The notes beneath the pieces were generated by a model. That model searched no databases, was not told where the DNA came from, and saw nothing but the letters and a program-made list of their open reading frames with translations. This document shows, piece after piece, positions 1-14,282 of a stretch of 64,000 bases of DNA. The position numbers and the translations under genes are program-made. The DNA lies in assembly GCA_963841205.1 (NCBI GenBank), contig CAWJCH010000010.1, positions 124,001 through 188,000 of the forward strand. The letters are read 5' to 3'. The DNA is from CAWAWP01 sp963841205. GTDB taxonomy: Bacteria > Chloroflexota > Ktedonobacteria > Ktedonobacterales > JADMIN01. The stretch's first letter is position 1. The number at the start of each line of letters is the position of its first letter.

Positions 1-688
<688 letters not shown>

Positions 689-883
689 CACGCGGTAGGG
701 ATCCGAGAGGCGGGCAACCGGCGCGGTGGAGAACCGCGGGTTCCCCTCGCCGCCGCCTCTCGGCACGTCGGCCTTGCTTTTTCATACCCCGCGAGGGCCA
801 GCCGTAACAGGCATTCGGAAAGGAGAAAGGCGCCGGGAGGTCGCGGCACGGGTTGCCGCGGCGGACGCTCGTCGCCTCCACCA

Positions 884-5272
<4,389 letters not shown>

Positions 5273-5369
5273 TAAGATTGCTCATTGTGCGCTCAGGGCG
5301 CCTCCTTTTGCCGTTTGACGCGGCTTGGAAGGCGCTCGGGGCGCAACGATAGCAGTGAGGAGTGGATTC

Positions 5370-5810
5370 GTGCCGACAATCAACCAGTTGGTGCGCAAGG
5401 GCCGGGGCCAGAAGGTGCGCAAGAGCAAGGCGCCCGCGCTGCAGTTCTCCTACAACGCGTTGAAGAACCGCACGCAACGGCTGCGCGGCGCGCCGCAGAA
5501 GCGCGGCGTGTGCACGCAGGTCAAGACCATGACGCCCAAGAAGCCGAACTCTGCGCTCCGCAAGATCGCCCGCGTGCGCCTCACCAACGGGTATGAGGTG
5601 ACGGCGTACATCCCTGGCGAGGGCCACAACCTGCAGGAGCACTCGGTCGTGCTGATTCGTGGCGGCCGTGTGAAGGATCTGCCGAGCGTTCGCTACCACA
5701 TCGTGCGCGGCACCCTCGATAGCGAGGGCGTTGCAAAGCGACGTCAGGGGCGCTCGAAGTATGGCGCCAAGCGGCCTAAGGCCGGACAGGCGGCGGCGAC
5801 TCGCCGCTAG
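5370..5810 (+). CDS. rpsL: 30S ribosomal protein S12
   Basis: 146 residues, uS12 of the decoding centre. The GTG at 5370 gives the standard N-terminus MPTINQLVRKGR and is preceded by GTGAGGAG. An upstream in-frame ATG at 5325 would add 15 residues not found in the family. The PKKPNSALRK and GEGHNLQEHSVV loops, where streptomycin-resistance changes map in other bacteria, are intact and wild-type in appearance. The C-terminus carries a short Ala/Arg tail after KYGAKRPK. It is first in the rpsL-rpsG-fusA-tuf block. Confidence 0.97.
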   Translation: MPTINQLVRKGRGQKVRKSKAPALQFSYNALKNRTQRLRGAPQKRGVCTQVKTMTPKKPNSALRKIARVRLTNGYEVTAYIPGEGHNLQEHSVVLIRGGRVKDLPSVRYHIVRGTLDSEGVAKRRQGRSKYGAKRPKAGQAAATRR

Positions 5811-6129
5811 CTATTCGTTCTTGGTCTCGTAGCAGGGGCTTATAACGAGCTGAGTGGCCGAAACCAATCGCCCGTTTGGGCGGCGAGGTCGGCGTCAAAC
5901 CACAGCCGCGCGCGATCTGCGCCGGCAGTGTTGGGCGTTCTCCGATCCGGAGTGACGAGGCGATCCCGCCGATGTGCTCCGTGCGGCCCGCGCGAACCGC
6001 GTGGCCGGCAGTGTCGGAAAGGCGCCCGACGAAGTGGGGTGCCGGGGCGTTTGCCTCGGTACCCTTCGCGCTGTCTGGCGCGAGCGGTTGTCGGATGGAT
6101 GAAAACGCAGCAATTCGGGGGAGCAGCCT
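5811..6129 (+). other. rpsL-rpsG intergenic stretch (319 bp)
   Basis: No coding region stands out on either strand. A poor promoter-like pair can be drawn (TTCTTG at 5818, TATAAC at 5841, 17 bp apart), but the -35 match is weak. The gap is long for the str operon, where rpsL and rpsG are usually close, so it may hold a leader for rpsG. Confidence 0.3.
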
Positions 6130-6600
6130 ATGCCTCGACGCGGGACGGTTCCGCACCGTATCGTCGTGCCGGATCCGAAGTACAACAATCGTAATGTCAC
6201 GCGACTCGTTGGCCGTCTCATGTGGGACGGCAAGCGCAGCATCGCTGAGCGCATCATCTACGACGCCTTCGACCTGATCGAGCAGCGCGCCAAGCGCAGT
6301 CCGGTCGAGGTCTTCGAGCAGGCGCTGCGTCAGGTGACGCCGGCGCTCGAAGTGAAGCCGCGCCGCGTCGGCGGCTCGACCTACCAAGTGCCGGTCGAGA
6401 TCCGCGGCGACCGCAAGATGGCGCTCGCCATGCGCTGGCTGATCGCCTCATCGCGCGCCCGCGGGGGCCGTTCCATGGCGGAGAAACTCGCCGCCGAACT
6501 GATGGACGCCGCCGCCGGACAGGGCGCGACCATTCGCAAACGTGACGAAACCCATAAGATGGCGGAGTCTAACAAGGCGTTCGCCCACTATCGCTGGTAA
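6130..6600 (+). CDS. rpsG: 30S ribosomal protein S7
   Basis: 156 residues, the usual length. It begins MPRRGTVPHRIVVPDPKYNN and contains the conserved VGGSTYQVPVEI and ALRWLI-like (AMRWLIASSRARGG) segments. uS7 nucleates assembly of the 30S head and lies at the E site. The start ATG at 6130 follows GGGGGAGCAGCCT. fusA begins 21 bp after its stop, as expected for the str operon. Confidence 0.97.
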   Translation: MPRRGTVPHRIVVPDPKYNNRNVTRLVGRLMWDGKRSIAERIIYDAFDLIEQRAKRSPVEVFEQALRQVTPALEVKPRRVGGSTYQVPVEIRGDRKMALAMRWLIASSRARGGRSMAEKLAAELMDAAAGQGATIRKRDETHKMAESNKAFAHYRW

Positions 6601-6621
6601 GGACCGCGATACAGAGGAGCT

Positions 6622-8715
6622 ATGGCCACCAGAGAATACCCCCTCGAACTCACGCGCAATATTGGCATCATCGCCCACATCGACGCGGGGAAGACCACCA
6701 CCACGGAACGCATCCTCTTCTACACCAAGAAGATCCACAAGATCGGCGAGGTGCACGAGGGCGCTGCGACGATGGATTGGATGCCCCAGGAGCAGGAGCG
6801 CGGCATTACGATCACCTCGGCCGCGACGACCTGCTTCTGGCAAGGGCACCGTATCAACATCATCGACACGCCGGGGCACGTGGACTTCACGGTTGAGGTG
6901 GAGCGTTCTCTGCGTGTGCTGGACGGCGGCGTCGTCGTCTTCGATGCCGTCGCCGGTGTCGAGCCGCAGTCCGAAACGGTCTGGCGTCAGGCCGACAAAT
7001 ATCACGTGCCGCGCATCTGCTTCGTGAACAAGATGGACCGCACCGGCGCGAACTTCTGGCGCACCGTGGAGATGATCCGCGATCGCCTCAATGCCGTGCC
7101 CCTGCCGATCCAGCTACCGATCGGCGCCGAGGGCGGCTATAAGGGCTTCGTCGATCTGATCGCGCAGAAGGGCGTGGTCTTCACCGACGACCTGGGCACG
7201 ACCTCCGAGACCTCGGCTATCCCCGCCGACCTGGTGGACGAGGCGCGCCGGCATCGCGAGACGCTGATCGAGCGCGTGGCCGAGACCGACGAGGAGCTGA
7301 CGCTGAAGTTCCTCGAGGGCGACGAGATCTCGGAGGATGAGCTGCGCGCCGCGCTGCGCCGCGCCACCATCGCCGGCAAGCTCGTGCCCGTGCTCTGCGG
7401 CACCGCGCTGAAGAACAAGGGCGTGCAGGCGATGCTCGACGCGGTGGTGGCGTATCTGCCGTCGCCGCTGGACATCCCCGCGCCGACCGCGACGTCGCTG
7501 AAGACCGAGGAGTCGGTGCAGATCACCGTCGCGGACGACGCGCCGTTCGTCGCGCTTGCCTCCAAAATCGTCGCCGATCCGTTCGTCGGGCGTCTGACGT
7601 ATCTCCGCGTCTACTCGGGCTCGCTTGCCGCGGGCTCGTACGTCTACAACGCGACCAAGGGTCAGAAAGAGCGCATAGGCCGGCTGCTGCAGATGCACGC
7701 GAACCACCGTGAGGACATCGAGCGCGTCTTCGCGGGCGACATCTGCGCCGCCGTCGGGCTGAAGAACACCTTCACCGGCGACACGCTCGCCGACCAGGAT
7801 CATCCGGTGCTGCTGGAGTCGATCCAGTTCCCGACGCCGGTGATCGCCATCTCGATTGAGCCGAAGACGCGCGCCGACCAGGACAAGATGGGCATCGCGC
7901 TCAACCGCCTGGCCGAGGAGGACCCGACCTTCAAGGTGCATACCGACGAGGATTCGGGGCAGACGATCATCGAGGGCATGGGCGAGCTGCACCTTGAGGT
8001 GCTCGTGGATCGCATGTTCCGCGAGTTCAAGGTCGAGGCGAACGTCGGACGCCCGCAGGTAGCCTACCGCGAGACGATCAACTCCAACGCGCAGGCCGAG
8101 GGACGCTACGTGCGCCAGACCGGCGGCAAGGGCCAGTATGGCGACGTGTGGATCCGGGTCGAGCCGCAGGAGCGCGGCAAGGGCGTGGAGTTCGTCAACG
8201 GCATCGTCGGTGGGTCCGTGCCGCGCGAGTTCATCAGGCCGACCGAGGAGGGCGTGCGCGAGCGCCTGGAGAACGGCGTCGTGGCGGGTTTCCCGCTGAC
8301 CGACATCAAGGTGACGCTCTATGACGGGTCGTACCACGAGGTCGACTCGTCGGAGATGGCCTTCAAGATGGCCGGCTCGATGGGCGTCGCGGCGGCGGCT
8401 CAGAAGGCCAACCCGGTGCTGCTCGAGCCTGTCATGCTGGTCGAGGTGACGACGTCGCAGGACTTCTTCGGCGACGTGATGGGCGACCTCAACCGTCGCC
8501 GCGGCATGATCCAGGGCTCGGAGGAGCGCGGCGGCTCGCAGATCATCCGGGCGCACGTGCCGCTGGCCGAGATGTTCGGCTATGTCAACGAGCTGCGCTC
8601 GATGACCAGCGGTCGCGCCTCGTATTCGATGCAGTTTTCGCACTACGCCGAGGTGCCGCGCAACATCTCGGACGAGATCAAGGCGAAGTCGTCTGGCAAG
8701 GTTGTGCGCGCCTAG
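6622..8715 (+). CDS. fusA: Elongation factor G
   Basis: 697 residues, standard length. GTP-binding motifs are present: AHIDAGKT at 18-25, DTPGHVDF from 82, and NKMD at 136-139. The switch I sequence ERGITITSAATT is intact. Domain IV/V segments follow (GGKGQYGDVWIRVEP; RGMIQGSEERGGSQ). The enzyme drives GTP-dependent translocation of tRNA and mRNA on the ribosome. An AGAGGAG ribosome-binding site lies just before the ATG. tuf follows 30 bp downstream. Confidence 0.98.
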   Translation: MATREYPLELTRNIGIIAHIDAGKTTTTERILFYTKKIHKIGEVHEGAATMDWMPQEQERGITITSAATTCFWQGHRINIIDTPGHVDFTVEVERSLRVLDGGVVVFDAVAGVEPQSETVWRQADKYHVPRICFVNKMDRTGANFWRTVEMIRDRLNAVPLPIQLPIGAEGGYKGFVDLIAQKGVVFTDDLGTTSETSAIPADLVDEARRHRETLIERVAETDEELTLKFLEGDEISEDELRAALRRATIAGKLVPVLCGTALKNKGVQAMLDAVVAYLPSPLDIPAPTATSLKTEESVQITVADDAPFVALASKIVADPFVGRLTYLRVYSGSLAAGSYVYNATKGQKERIGRLLQMHANHREDIERVFAGDICAAVGLKNTFTGDTLADQDHPVLLESIQFPTPVIAISIEPKTRADQDKMGIALNRLAEEDPTFKVHTDEDSGQTIIEGMGELHLEVLVDRMFREFKVEANVGRPQVAYRETINSNAQAEGRYVRQTGGKGQYGDVWIRVEPQERGKGVEFVNGIVGGSVPREFIRPTEEGVRERLENGVVAGFPLTDIKVTLYDGSYHEVDSSEMAFKMAGSMGVAAAAQKANPVLLEPVMLVEVTTSQDFFGDVMGDLNRRRGMIQGSEERGGSQIIRAHVPLAEMFGYVNELRSMTSGRASYSMQFSHYAEVPRNISDEIKAKSSGKVVRA

Positions 8716-8745
8716 GGCGGCGCGGGATCGAGGAGATACACGACA

Positions 8746-9954
<1,209 letters not shown>

Positions 9955-9964
9955 GGTGTTTGGC

Positions 9965-9992
9965 TGGCCCCGTTCCGCGAGGGACGGGGCCA
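9965..9992 (+). promoter_or_regulatory. tuf-rpsJ intergenic hairpin with a GCGA tetraloop
   Basis: TGGCCCCGT (9965-9973) pairs perfectly with ACGGGGCCA (9984-9992). The stem extends through T-G and C-G pairs to a GCGA loop at 9977-9980, giving about 12 bp capped by a GNRA tetraloop. No run of T follows, so it is not a classical intrinsic terminator. An attenuator, a processing site or an RNA-protein binding site at the start of the S10 genes are all possible. Confidence 0.5.
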
Positions 9993-10089
9993 AGCGTTCT
10001 GAGAAGTACGCCCCTTTCGTACGTCGCGGAGGGGGCCGCGTGAGCGCCGCGACTGGCGGCGACGCGCACGGTAGAGGAAAGCGTCGAAG

Positions 10090-10407
10090 ATGGCTACCAG
10101 CACCAAGCAGCGGATCCGCATCCGGCTGAAGGCGTACGACCACCGGATCCTGGATCAATCGGCGGCGCAGATCGTCGAGACGGCGCAGAATACCGGCGCG
10201 CGCGTCTCGGGACCTGTGCCGCTGCCGACCCACATCGCCAAGTACACCGTCCTGCGTTCGCCGTTCATCGACAAGGACTCGCGCGAGCAGTTCGAGATCC
10301 GCACGCATAAGCGGTTGATCGACATCGTGGAGCCGACGCCGAAGACGGTCGAAGCGCTCACCCGCCTGAACCTGCCGGCAGGCGTGGACATCGAGATCAA
10401 GCTCTAG
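10090..10407 (+). CDS. rpsJ: 30S ribosomal protein S10 (NusE)
   Basis: 105 residues, normal length. Conserved segments are KQRIRIRLKAYDHRILD, GPVPLPTHI and the C-terminal LPAGVDIEIKL. uS10 is part of the 30S head and, as NusE, of the antitermination complex. It is first in the S10 block here, 135 bp after tuf, with a GGAAAG site before the ATG. Confidence 0.97.
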   Translation: MATSTKQRIRIRLKAYDHRILDQSAAQIVETAQNTGARVSGPVPLPTHIAKYTVLRSPFIDKDSREQFEIRTHKRLIDIVEPTPKTVEALTRLNLPAGVDIEIKL

Positions 10408-10630
10408 TCATCCTTTTTAGCTCTCGGGTGGTGGTGCCGGCAGGCGCGACCGCGTTGAGGGCAGTGTGTCGACGTGCGGCGTCGGCACGAGATGCACGAC
10501 GCTCGGAAGGCGCATCGCGCGCCGCGTATCTACGGTCCAGTGTGTCGCGTGGATACGTCCCGACCGGCCAGCAGGCCCGATGGGCAACGAGCATCTGGCG
10601 CCTCGTTTCGCGCGCCGCGGGAGAGAACGC

Positions 10631-11470
10631 ATGTTGAGCGCAATGTTGGGCCGAAAGGTGGGTATGACCCAGGTTTTCGGTCCCCTGGGCGCCGCGATCC
10701 CCGTGACCGTCATCGAGGCTGGCCCCTGCGTCGTGACGCAGGTGAAGACGGCGGCCTCGGACGGCTACGAAGCGGTGCAGCTCGGCTACGGTGTGGCCAG
10801 GACCAAGAACACCACGCGCCCCATCCTCGGCCACCTCGGCCACAGCCTGCCCCAGACCGACGCCCAAAAGCGGCGCCAGCAGCAGGAGGCAGCGAAGTCA
10901 CGCCAGAAGGCGCGTGAGCGCGCGGGCAGCGCCGCCACCGAGACCGAAGCCGACGAGGCCGAGGCCGCGGGACGAGGCGGACGCAAGAGCGCACGCCGCC
11001 GCAAGACGGGTGAGGCGCTCGGCCCCTTCGCCATCCTCCGCGAGGTGGACGTGGTGGACGGGAACCTGCCGGCCGTCGGCGACACGATCGACGCCGCGAT
11101 GTTCAGCGTCGGGGAGCGGATCGACCTGATCGGCACCTCGAAGGGCAAGGGCTTCGCCGGCGTGATGAAGCGTCACGGCTTCCACGGCGGCCCGCGCACG
11201 CACGGCCAGTCTGATCGCGCCCGCGCACCGGGCTCCATCGGCCCTGGCACCACGCCGGGTCGCGTGCTGAAGGGCACGCGCATGGCCGGGCGCATGGGCA
11301 ACGATCGCGTCACCATCAAGGCCCTGGAAATCATCCAGGCTGACGCCGAGCGCAACCTGCTGGTCGTCAAGGGTTCCGTTCCCGGCCCGAACGGTAGCGT
11401 GGTGATGATCCGCAAGGGGGCAGCGCAGCGCGCGTATGCCGTCCGCGCCGCCACGGCGACGACCGCTTAG
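10631..11470 (+). CDS. rplC: 50S ribosomal protein L3 with an internal insertion
   Basis: 279 residues from ATG 10631 (GAGAGAA upstream); a second in-frame ATG at 10643 would also give a normal N-terminus (MLGRKVGMTQVF). Typical uL3 has ~205-210 residues. The excess is an insertion at about residues 72-130, after GHLGHSLPQ, rich in Gln, Arg, Lys and Glu, before the ILREVDV strand. The rest is canonical, including GKGFAGVMKRHGFHGGP and GRMGNDRVT. uL3 is an early 23S rRNA-binding assembly protein. A longer upstream in-frame extension from 10466 is not family-like and was not used. Confidence 0.95.
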   Translation: MLSAMLGRKVGMTQVFGPLGAAIPVTVIEAGPCVVTQVKTAASDGYEAVQLGYGVARTKNTTRPILGHLGHSLPQTDAQKRRQQQEAAKSRQKARERAGSAATETEADEAEAAGRGGRKSARRRKTGEALGPFAILREVDVVDGNLPAVGDTIDAAMFSVGERIDLIGTSKGKGFAGVMKRHGFHGGPRTHGQSDRARAPGSIGPGTTPGRVLKGTRMAGRMGNDRVTIKALEIIQADAERNLLVVKGSVPGPNGSVVMIRKGAAQRAYAVRAATATTA

Positions 11471-11490
11471 GGGCGGATGAGGAGACGAAG

Positions 11491-12363
11491 ATGCCTTCCG
11501 CGAATGTGTATGATATGGACGGCAACGTCGTCCGGGAGCACGAGCTCGATGAGTACGTGTTCCAGGCGCCGATCAACGTCGGCCTCCTGCACCAGGTGGT
11601 GACCTCGCAGCTCGTGAACCGCCGCCAGGGCAATGCCGACACCAAGACCCGCGCCGAGGTCAGCGGCGGCAATAAGAAGCCGTATCGCCAGAAGGGCACG
11701 GGCCGCGCACGCCAAGGCTCGACCCGCGCGCCGCAGTTCCGCGGCGGCGGCGTGGTCTTTGGCCCGCAGCCGCATGCCTACGAGCGCAACATCCCGCGCA
11801 AGATGAAGCGCAACGCGATCCGCGCGGCACTCTCGGACAAGGCCGCCAACGGCAACATCCTGCTGATGGACGAGCTGACCTTCGAGGAACCGCGCACGAC
11901 GCAGATGAAAAATCTGCTGGCCGCGCTGCCGCTGGAGCGCAACACGCTGGTGTTGATGCCGGCGCGCGACGAGAACGTGATCCTCTCGGCGCGCAATCTG
12001 CGCCACCTCGAGATCGGGCACGTTGATTCGATCAACGTCGTCGAGTTGCTCAAGCACGAGCACTTGATCATGCCGGTCGCGTCGGTGGATCGCATCGTCG
12101 AGATGTTCGGCGAAGAGGCCGACGATCGCCTGGCGCTCAAGCGCCACCCCGGCCCGATCTTCCGCAAGCGCGCCCGCCTCGCCGCGAAGGCCACGGAGTC
12201 CTCCGCACCCGCTAGCACTACACCTCGCGCGGCCAAGGCAACCCCGGCCAAGGCAACCCCGGCCAAGGCAACCCCGGCAGCCGCCCCCTCGGCAACGGCC
12301 AGCGACACCACAACCACCAAGACCCCGCGCAGCCGTGCGCGGAGCACGGACGGGGAGAAATAA
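11491..12363 (+). CDS. rplD: 50S ribosomal protein L4 with a low-complexity C-terminal tail
   Basis: 290 residues against ~205 in most bacteria. The core is clear: RRQGNADTKTRAEVSGG, KPYRQKGTGRARQGS (the loop that reaches into the exit tunnel) and GGGVVFGP. After KRHPGPIFRKRARLAAK a ~65-residue Ala/Thr/Pro/Lys tail follows with three ATPAK-like repeats, encoded by a 15-bp tandem repeat at 12231-12275. uL4 lines the peptide tunnel and in E. coli represses its own operon. The gene is 20 bp after rplC and 2 bp before rplW. Confidence 0.96.
   Translation: MPSANVYDMDGNVVREHELDEYVFQAPINVGLLHQVVTSQLVNRRQGNADTKTRAEVSGGNKKPYRQKGTGRARQGSTRAPQFRGGGVVFGPQPHAYERNIPRKMKRNAIRAALSDKAANGNILLMDELTFEEPRTTQMKNLLAALPLERNTLVLMPARDENVILSARNLRHLEIGHVDSINVVELLKHEHLIMPVASVDRIVEMFGEEADDRLALKRHPGPIFRKRARLAAKATESSAPASTTPRAAKATPAKATPAKATPAAAPSATASDTTTTKTPRSRARSTDGEK
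12231..12275 (+). repeat. 15-bp tandem repeat, three copies, in rplD
   Basis: Three identical head-to-tail copies of ggccaaggcaacccc encode the KATPAKATPAKATPA part of the L4 tail. The unit is a multiple of three, so gain or loss of copies keeps the frame and changes only the tail length. Confidence 0.9.
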
Positions 12364-12365
12364 CC

Positions 12366-12698
12366 ATGGAAATCACCGAAGTGCTGCGCCACGGCCTGAT
12401 CACCGAGAAGAGCGTGGAGCTGCAGTCGACGAAGCGCGTCGGCGGTCCGCGTGACGGTGAGATCGTGCCGCGCTACACCTTCAAGGTTGACCTACGAGCC
12501 AACAAGTATCAGATCCGGGCGGCGGTCGAGGAGATGTTCCCCGGCGTTAAGGTGGTGAAGGTCAACACGATCCGCCTGCCCGGCAAGGTGCGCGCGCTGC
12601 GCACGCGCAAGGGGCAGTTCAGCCGCGAGGCGCGCCCCTGGAAGAAAGCCATCGTCACGCTGGCCGAGGGCCAGACCATCGCCGAGTTGCAGGCCTAG
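12366..12698 (+). CDS. rplW: 50S ribosomal protein L23
   Basis: 110 residues. It has the family's ITEKS motif near the N-terminus (LITEKSVELQS), the NKYQIRAAVEEMFPGVKV segment and a basic loop ending GQFSREARPWKKAIVTL. uL23 sits at the exit of the peptide tunnel, where trigger factor and SRP dock. A short insertion (SVELQSTKRVGGPRDGEIVPR) separates strand 1 from strand 2. The gene starts 2 bp after rplD. Confidence 0.96.
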   Translation: MEITEVLRHGLITEKSVELQSTKRVGGPRDGEIVPRYTFKVDLRANKYQIRAAVEEMFPGVKVVKVNTIRLPGKVRALRTRKGQFSREARPWKKAIVTLAEGQTIAELQA

Positions 12699-12731
12699 GC
12701 CGGTAGCTGGCCGTACGAGAGGAACACGAAC

Positions 12732-13568
12732 ATGCCTGTACGTGTATACCGGCCGACCTCGCCCGGGCGTCGCAACATGTCGGTCTCTACGTTCGACGAG
12801 ATCACGCGCTCCAAGCCGGAGCGTTCCCTCCTCGACAAGATGACCTCCAAGGCGGGGCGCAATAACCAGGGCAAGATCACGGCACGCCATCGCGGCGGCG
12901 GCGTCAAGCGCCGCTATCGCATCATCGATTTCAAGCGCAACAAGCACGGGGTGCCGGCCAAGGTCTTCTCGATCGAGTATGACCCGAACCGCTCCGCCCG
13001 CATCGCGCTGCTGCATTACGTGGACGGCGAGAAGCGCTACATCATCGCGCCGAACGGCCTGAAGGTCGGCGACATGGTGATGAGTGGACCCGAGGCGGAG
13101 ATCCGCGTCGGCAACGCGCTGCCGCTGCGCAACCTGCCCACGGGCACGATCATCCACAACATCGAGCTGCATCCGGGTCGCGGCGGGCAGATCGTCCGCA
13201 GCGCCGGCGCCGCCGCCCAGCTGATGGCGAAAGAGGGCGACTACGCCCAGGTGCGCCTGCCCTCCGGCGAACAGCGCCTGATCCACATCACCTGCATCGC
13301 GACGATCGGGCAGGTCGGCAACCTGGACCACGAGAACGTCCGCGTCGGCAAGGCGGGGCGCTCGCGCAACCTCGGTCGTCGCCCGCACGTCCGTGGCTCG
13401 GTGATGAACCCGGTGGACCATCCGCACGGTGGTGGTGAGGGGCGCGCGCCGATCGGCGGGCAGCCGCAGACGCCATGGGGCAAGCCGGCGCTGGGCCATC
13501 GCACGCGCCACAACAAGGAAACCGACAAGTTCATCGTCCGACGCCGCAACTCCGGTAGGGGCCGGTAA
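12732..13568 (+). CDS. rplB: 50S ribosomal protein L2
   Basis: 278 residues, normal length. Diagnostic segments are GRNNQGKITARHRGGGVKRRYR, RNLPTGTIIHNIELHPGRGGQ and RGSVMNPVDHPHGGGEGRAPIGG, which contains the conserved His of the peptidyl-transferase region. uL2 is needed for subunit joining and peptidyl transfer. A GAGAGGAA site precedes the ATG. Confidence 0.98.
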   Translation: MPVRVYRPTSPGRRNMSVSTFDEITRSKPERSLLDKMTSKAGRNNQGKITARHRGGGVKRRYRIIDFKRNKHGVPAKVFSIEYDPNRSARIALLHYVDGEKRYIIAPNGLKVGDMVMSGPEAEIRVGNALPLRNLPTGTIIHNIELHPGRGGQIVRSAGAAAQLMAKEGDYAQVRLPSGEQRLIHITCIATIGQVGNLDHENVRVGKAGRSRNLGRRPHVRGSVMNPVDHPHGGGEGRAPIGGQPQTPWGKPALGHRTRHNKETDKFIVRRRNSGRGR

Positions 13569-13583
13569 TCACAGGAGAGCACG

Positions 13584-13871
13584 ATGTCGCGTTCGACCAA
13601 GAAAGGCCCCTACATCCAGCCCTCGCTGCTGAAGAAAGTGGCGGGGATGGTGCGGGGCGGAGACAAGCGCGTGATCAAGACGTGGTCGCGCGCCTCGACC
13701 ATCATTCCGCAGATGGTGGGCTTGACGATAGGTGTCCATAACGGCAAGCAGCACGTCCCGATCTACGTCACCGAAAATATGGTCGGTCACAAGCTGGGCG
13801 AATTCGCGCCGACGCGCCACTTCCGCGGACACGCGGGCGGGCGCAGCGAGCGCACCGCGTCCGTTCGCTAG
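13584..13871 (+). CDS. rpsS: 30S ribosomal protein S19
   Basis: 95 residues, normal for the family. It begins MSRSTKKGPYIQPSLLKKV and carries VYNGK-like (VHNGKQHVPIYVTENMVGHKLGEFAPTR) core residues 50-78. uS19 forms the A-site finger contact in the 30S head with S13. Its ATG follows an AGGAGAG site 15 bp after the rplB stop. Confidence 0.97.
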   Translation: MSRSTKKGPYIQPSLLKKVAGMVRGGDKRVIKTWSRASTIIPQMVGLTIGVHNGKQHVPIYVTENMVGHKLGEFAPTRHFRGHAGGRSERTASVR

Positions 13872-13883
13872 CGGGGGAAGCAC

Positions 13884-14261
13884 ATGCAGACCTGGGCAAT
13901 CGCCAGAAACGTCGGCCACCCGCCCCGCAAAGTACGGCGCGTGACCGACGCCATAAAGGGGCGCCGCGTGAGCGAGGCGCTCGCCATTCTGAAGTTCCTG
14001 CCGAACATGCCGGCGCGCGACGTCTATACGTGCCTCGCCTCGGCGGCAGCCAACGCGGAGAACAACTATAGCCTCGACCCAGACGAGCTCTGGGTCGTCA
14101 ACGCCATCGCGAACGAGGGCGTCAAGATCAAGCGCTTCCGCGCCCGCTCGCATGGCCGGTCGTCGCGCATTCTGCGGCGCTCGACGCATATCACCGTCAC
14201 GGTGACGAACGACCCCGCGGACATCCCGCAGGCCGTCCGCAAAGCGGCGCGGCGCCAGTAG
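13884..14261 (+). CDS. rplV: 50S ribosomal protein L22
   Basis: 125 residues. The start MQTWAIARNVGHPPRKVRRV matches the family, with a GGGGGAAG site upstream. The conserved ANAENNY segment and the tunnel-lining hairpin loop (RARSHGRSSRILRRSTHITV) are present. uL22 and uL4 form the narrowest point of the exit tunnel; macrolide resistance changes map to this loop in other bacteria. The gene lies 12 bp after rpsS. Confidence 0.97.
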   Translation: MQTWAIARNVGHPPRKVRRVTDAIKGRRVSEALAILKFLPNMPARDVYTCLASAAANAENNYSLDPDELWVVNAIANEGVKIKRFRARSHGRSSRILRRSTHITVTVTNDPADIPQAVRKAARRQ

Positions 14262-14282
14262 CGGGAGTCAGGGGGAACCTCA

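Noticed and set aside
10466..10630. N-terminal extension of L3
   Set aside because: The extra residues are unlike any L3 and a ribosome-binding site lies directly before ATG 10631.
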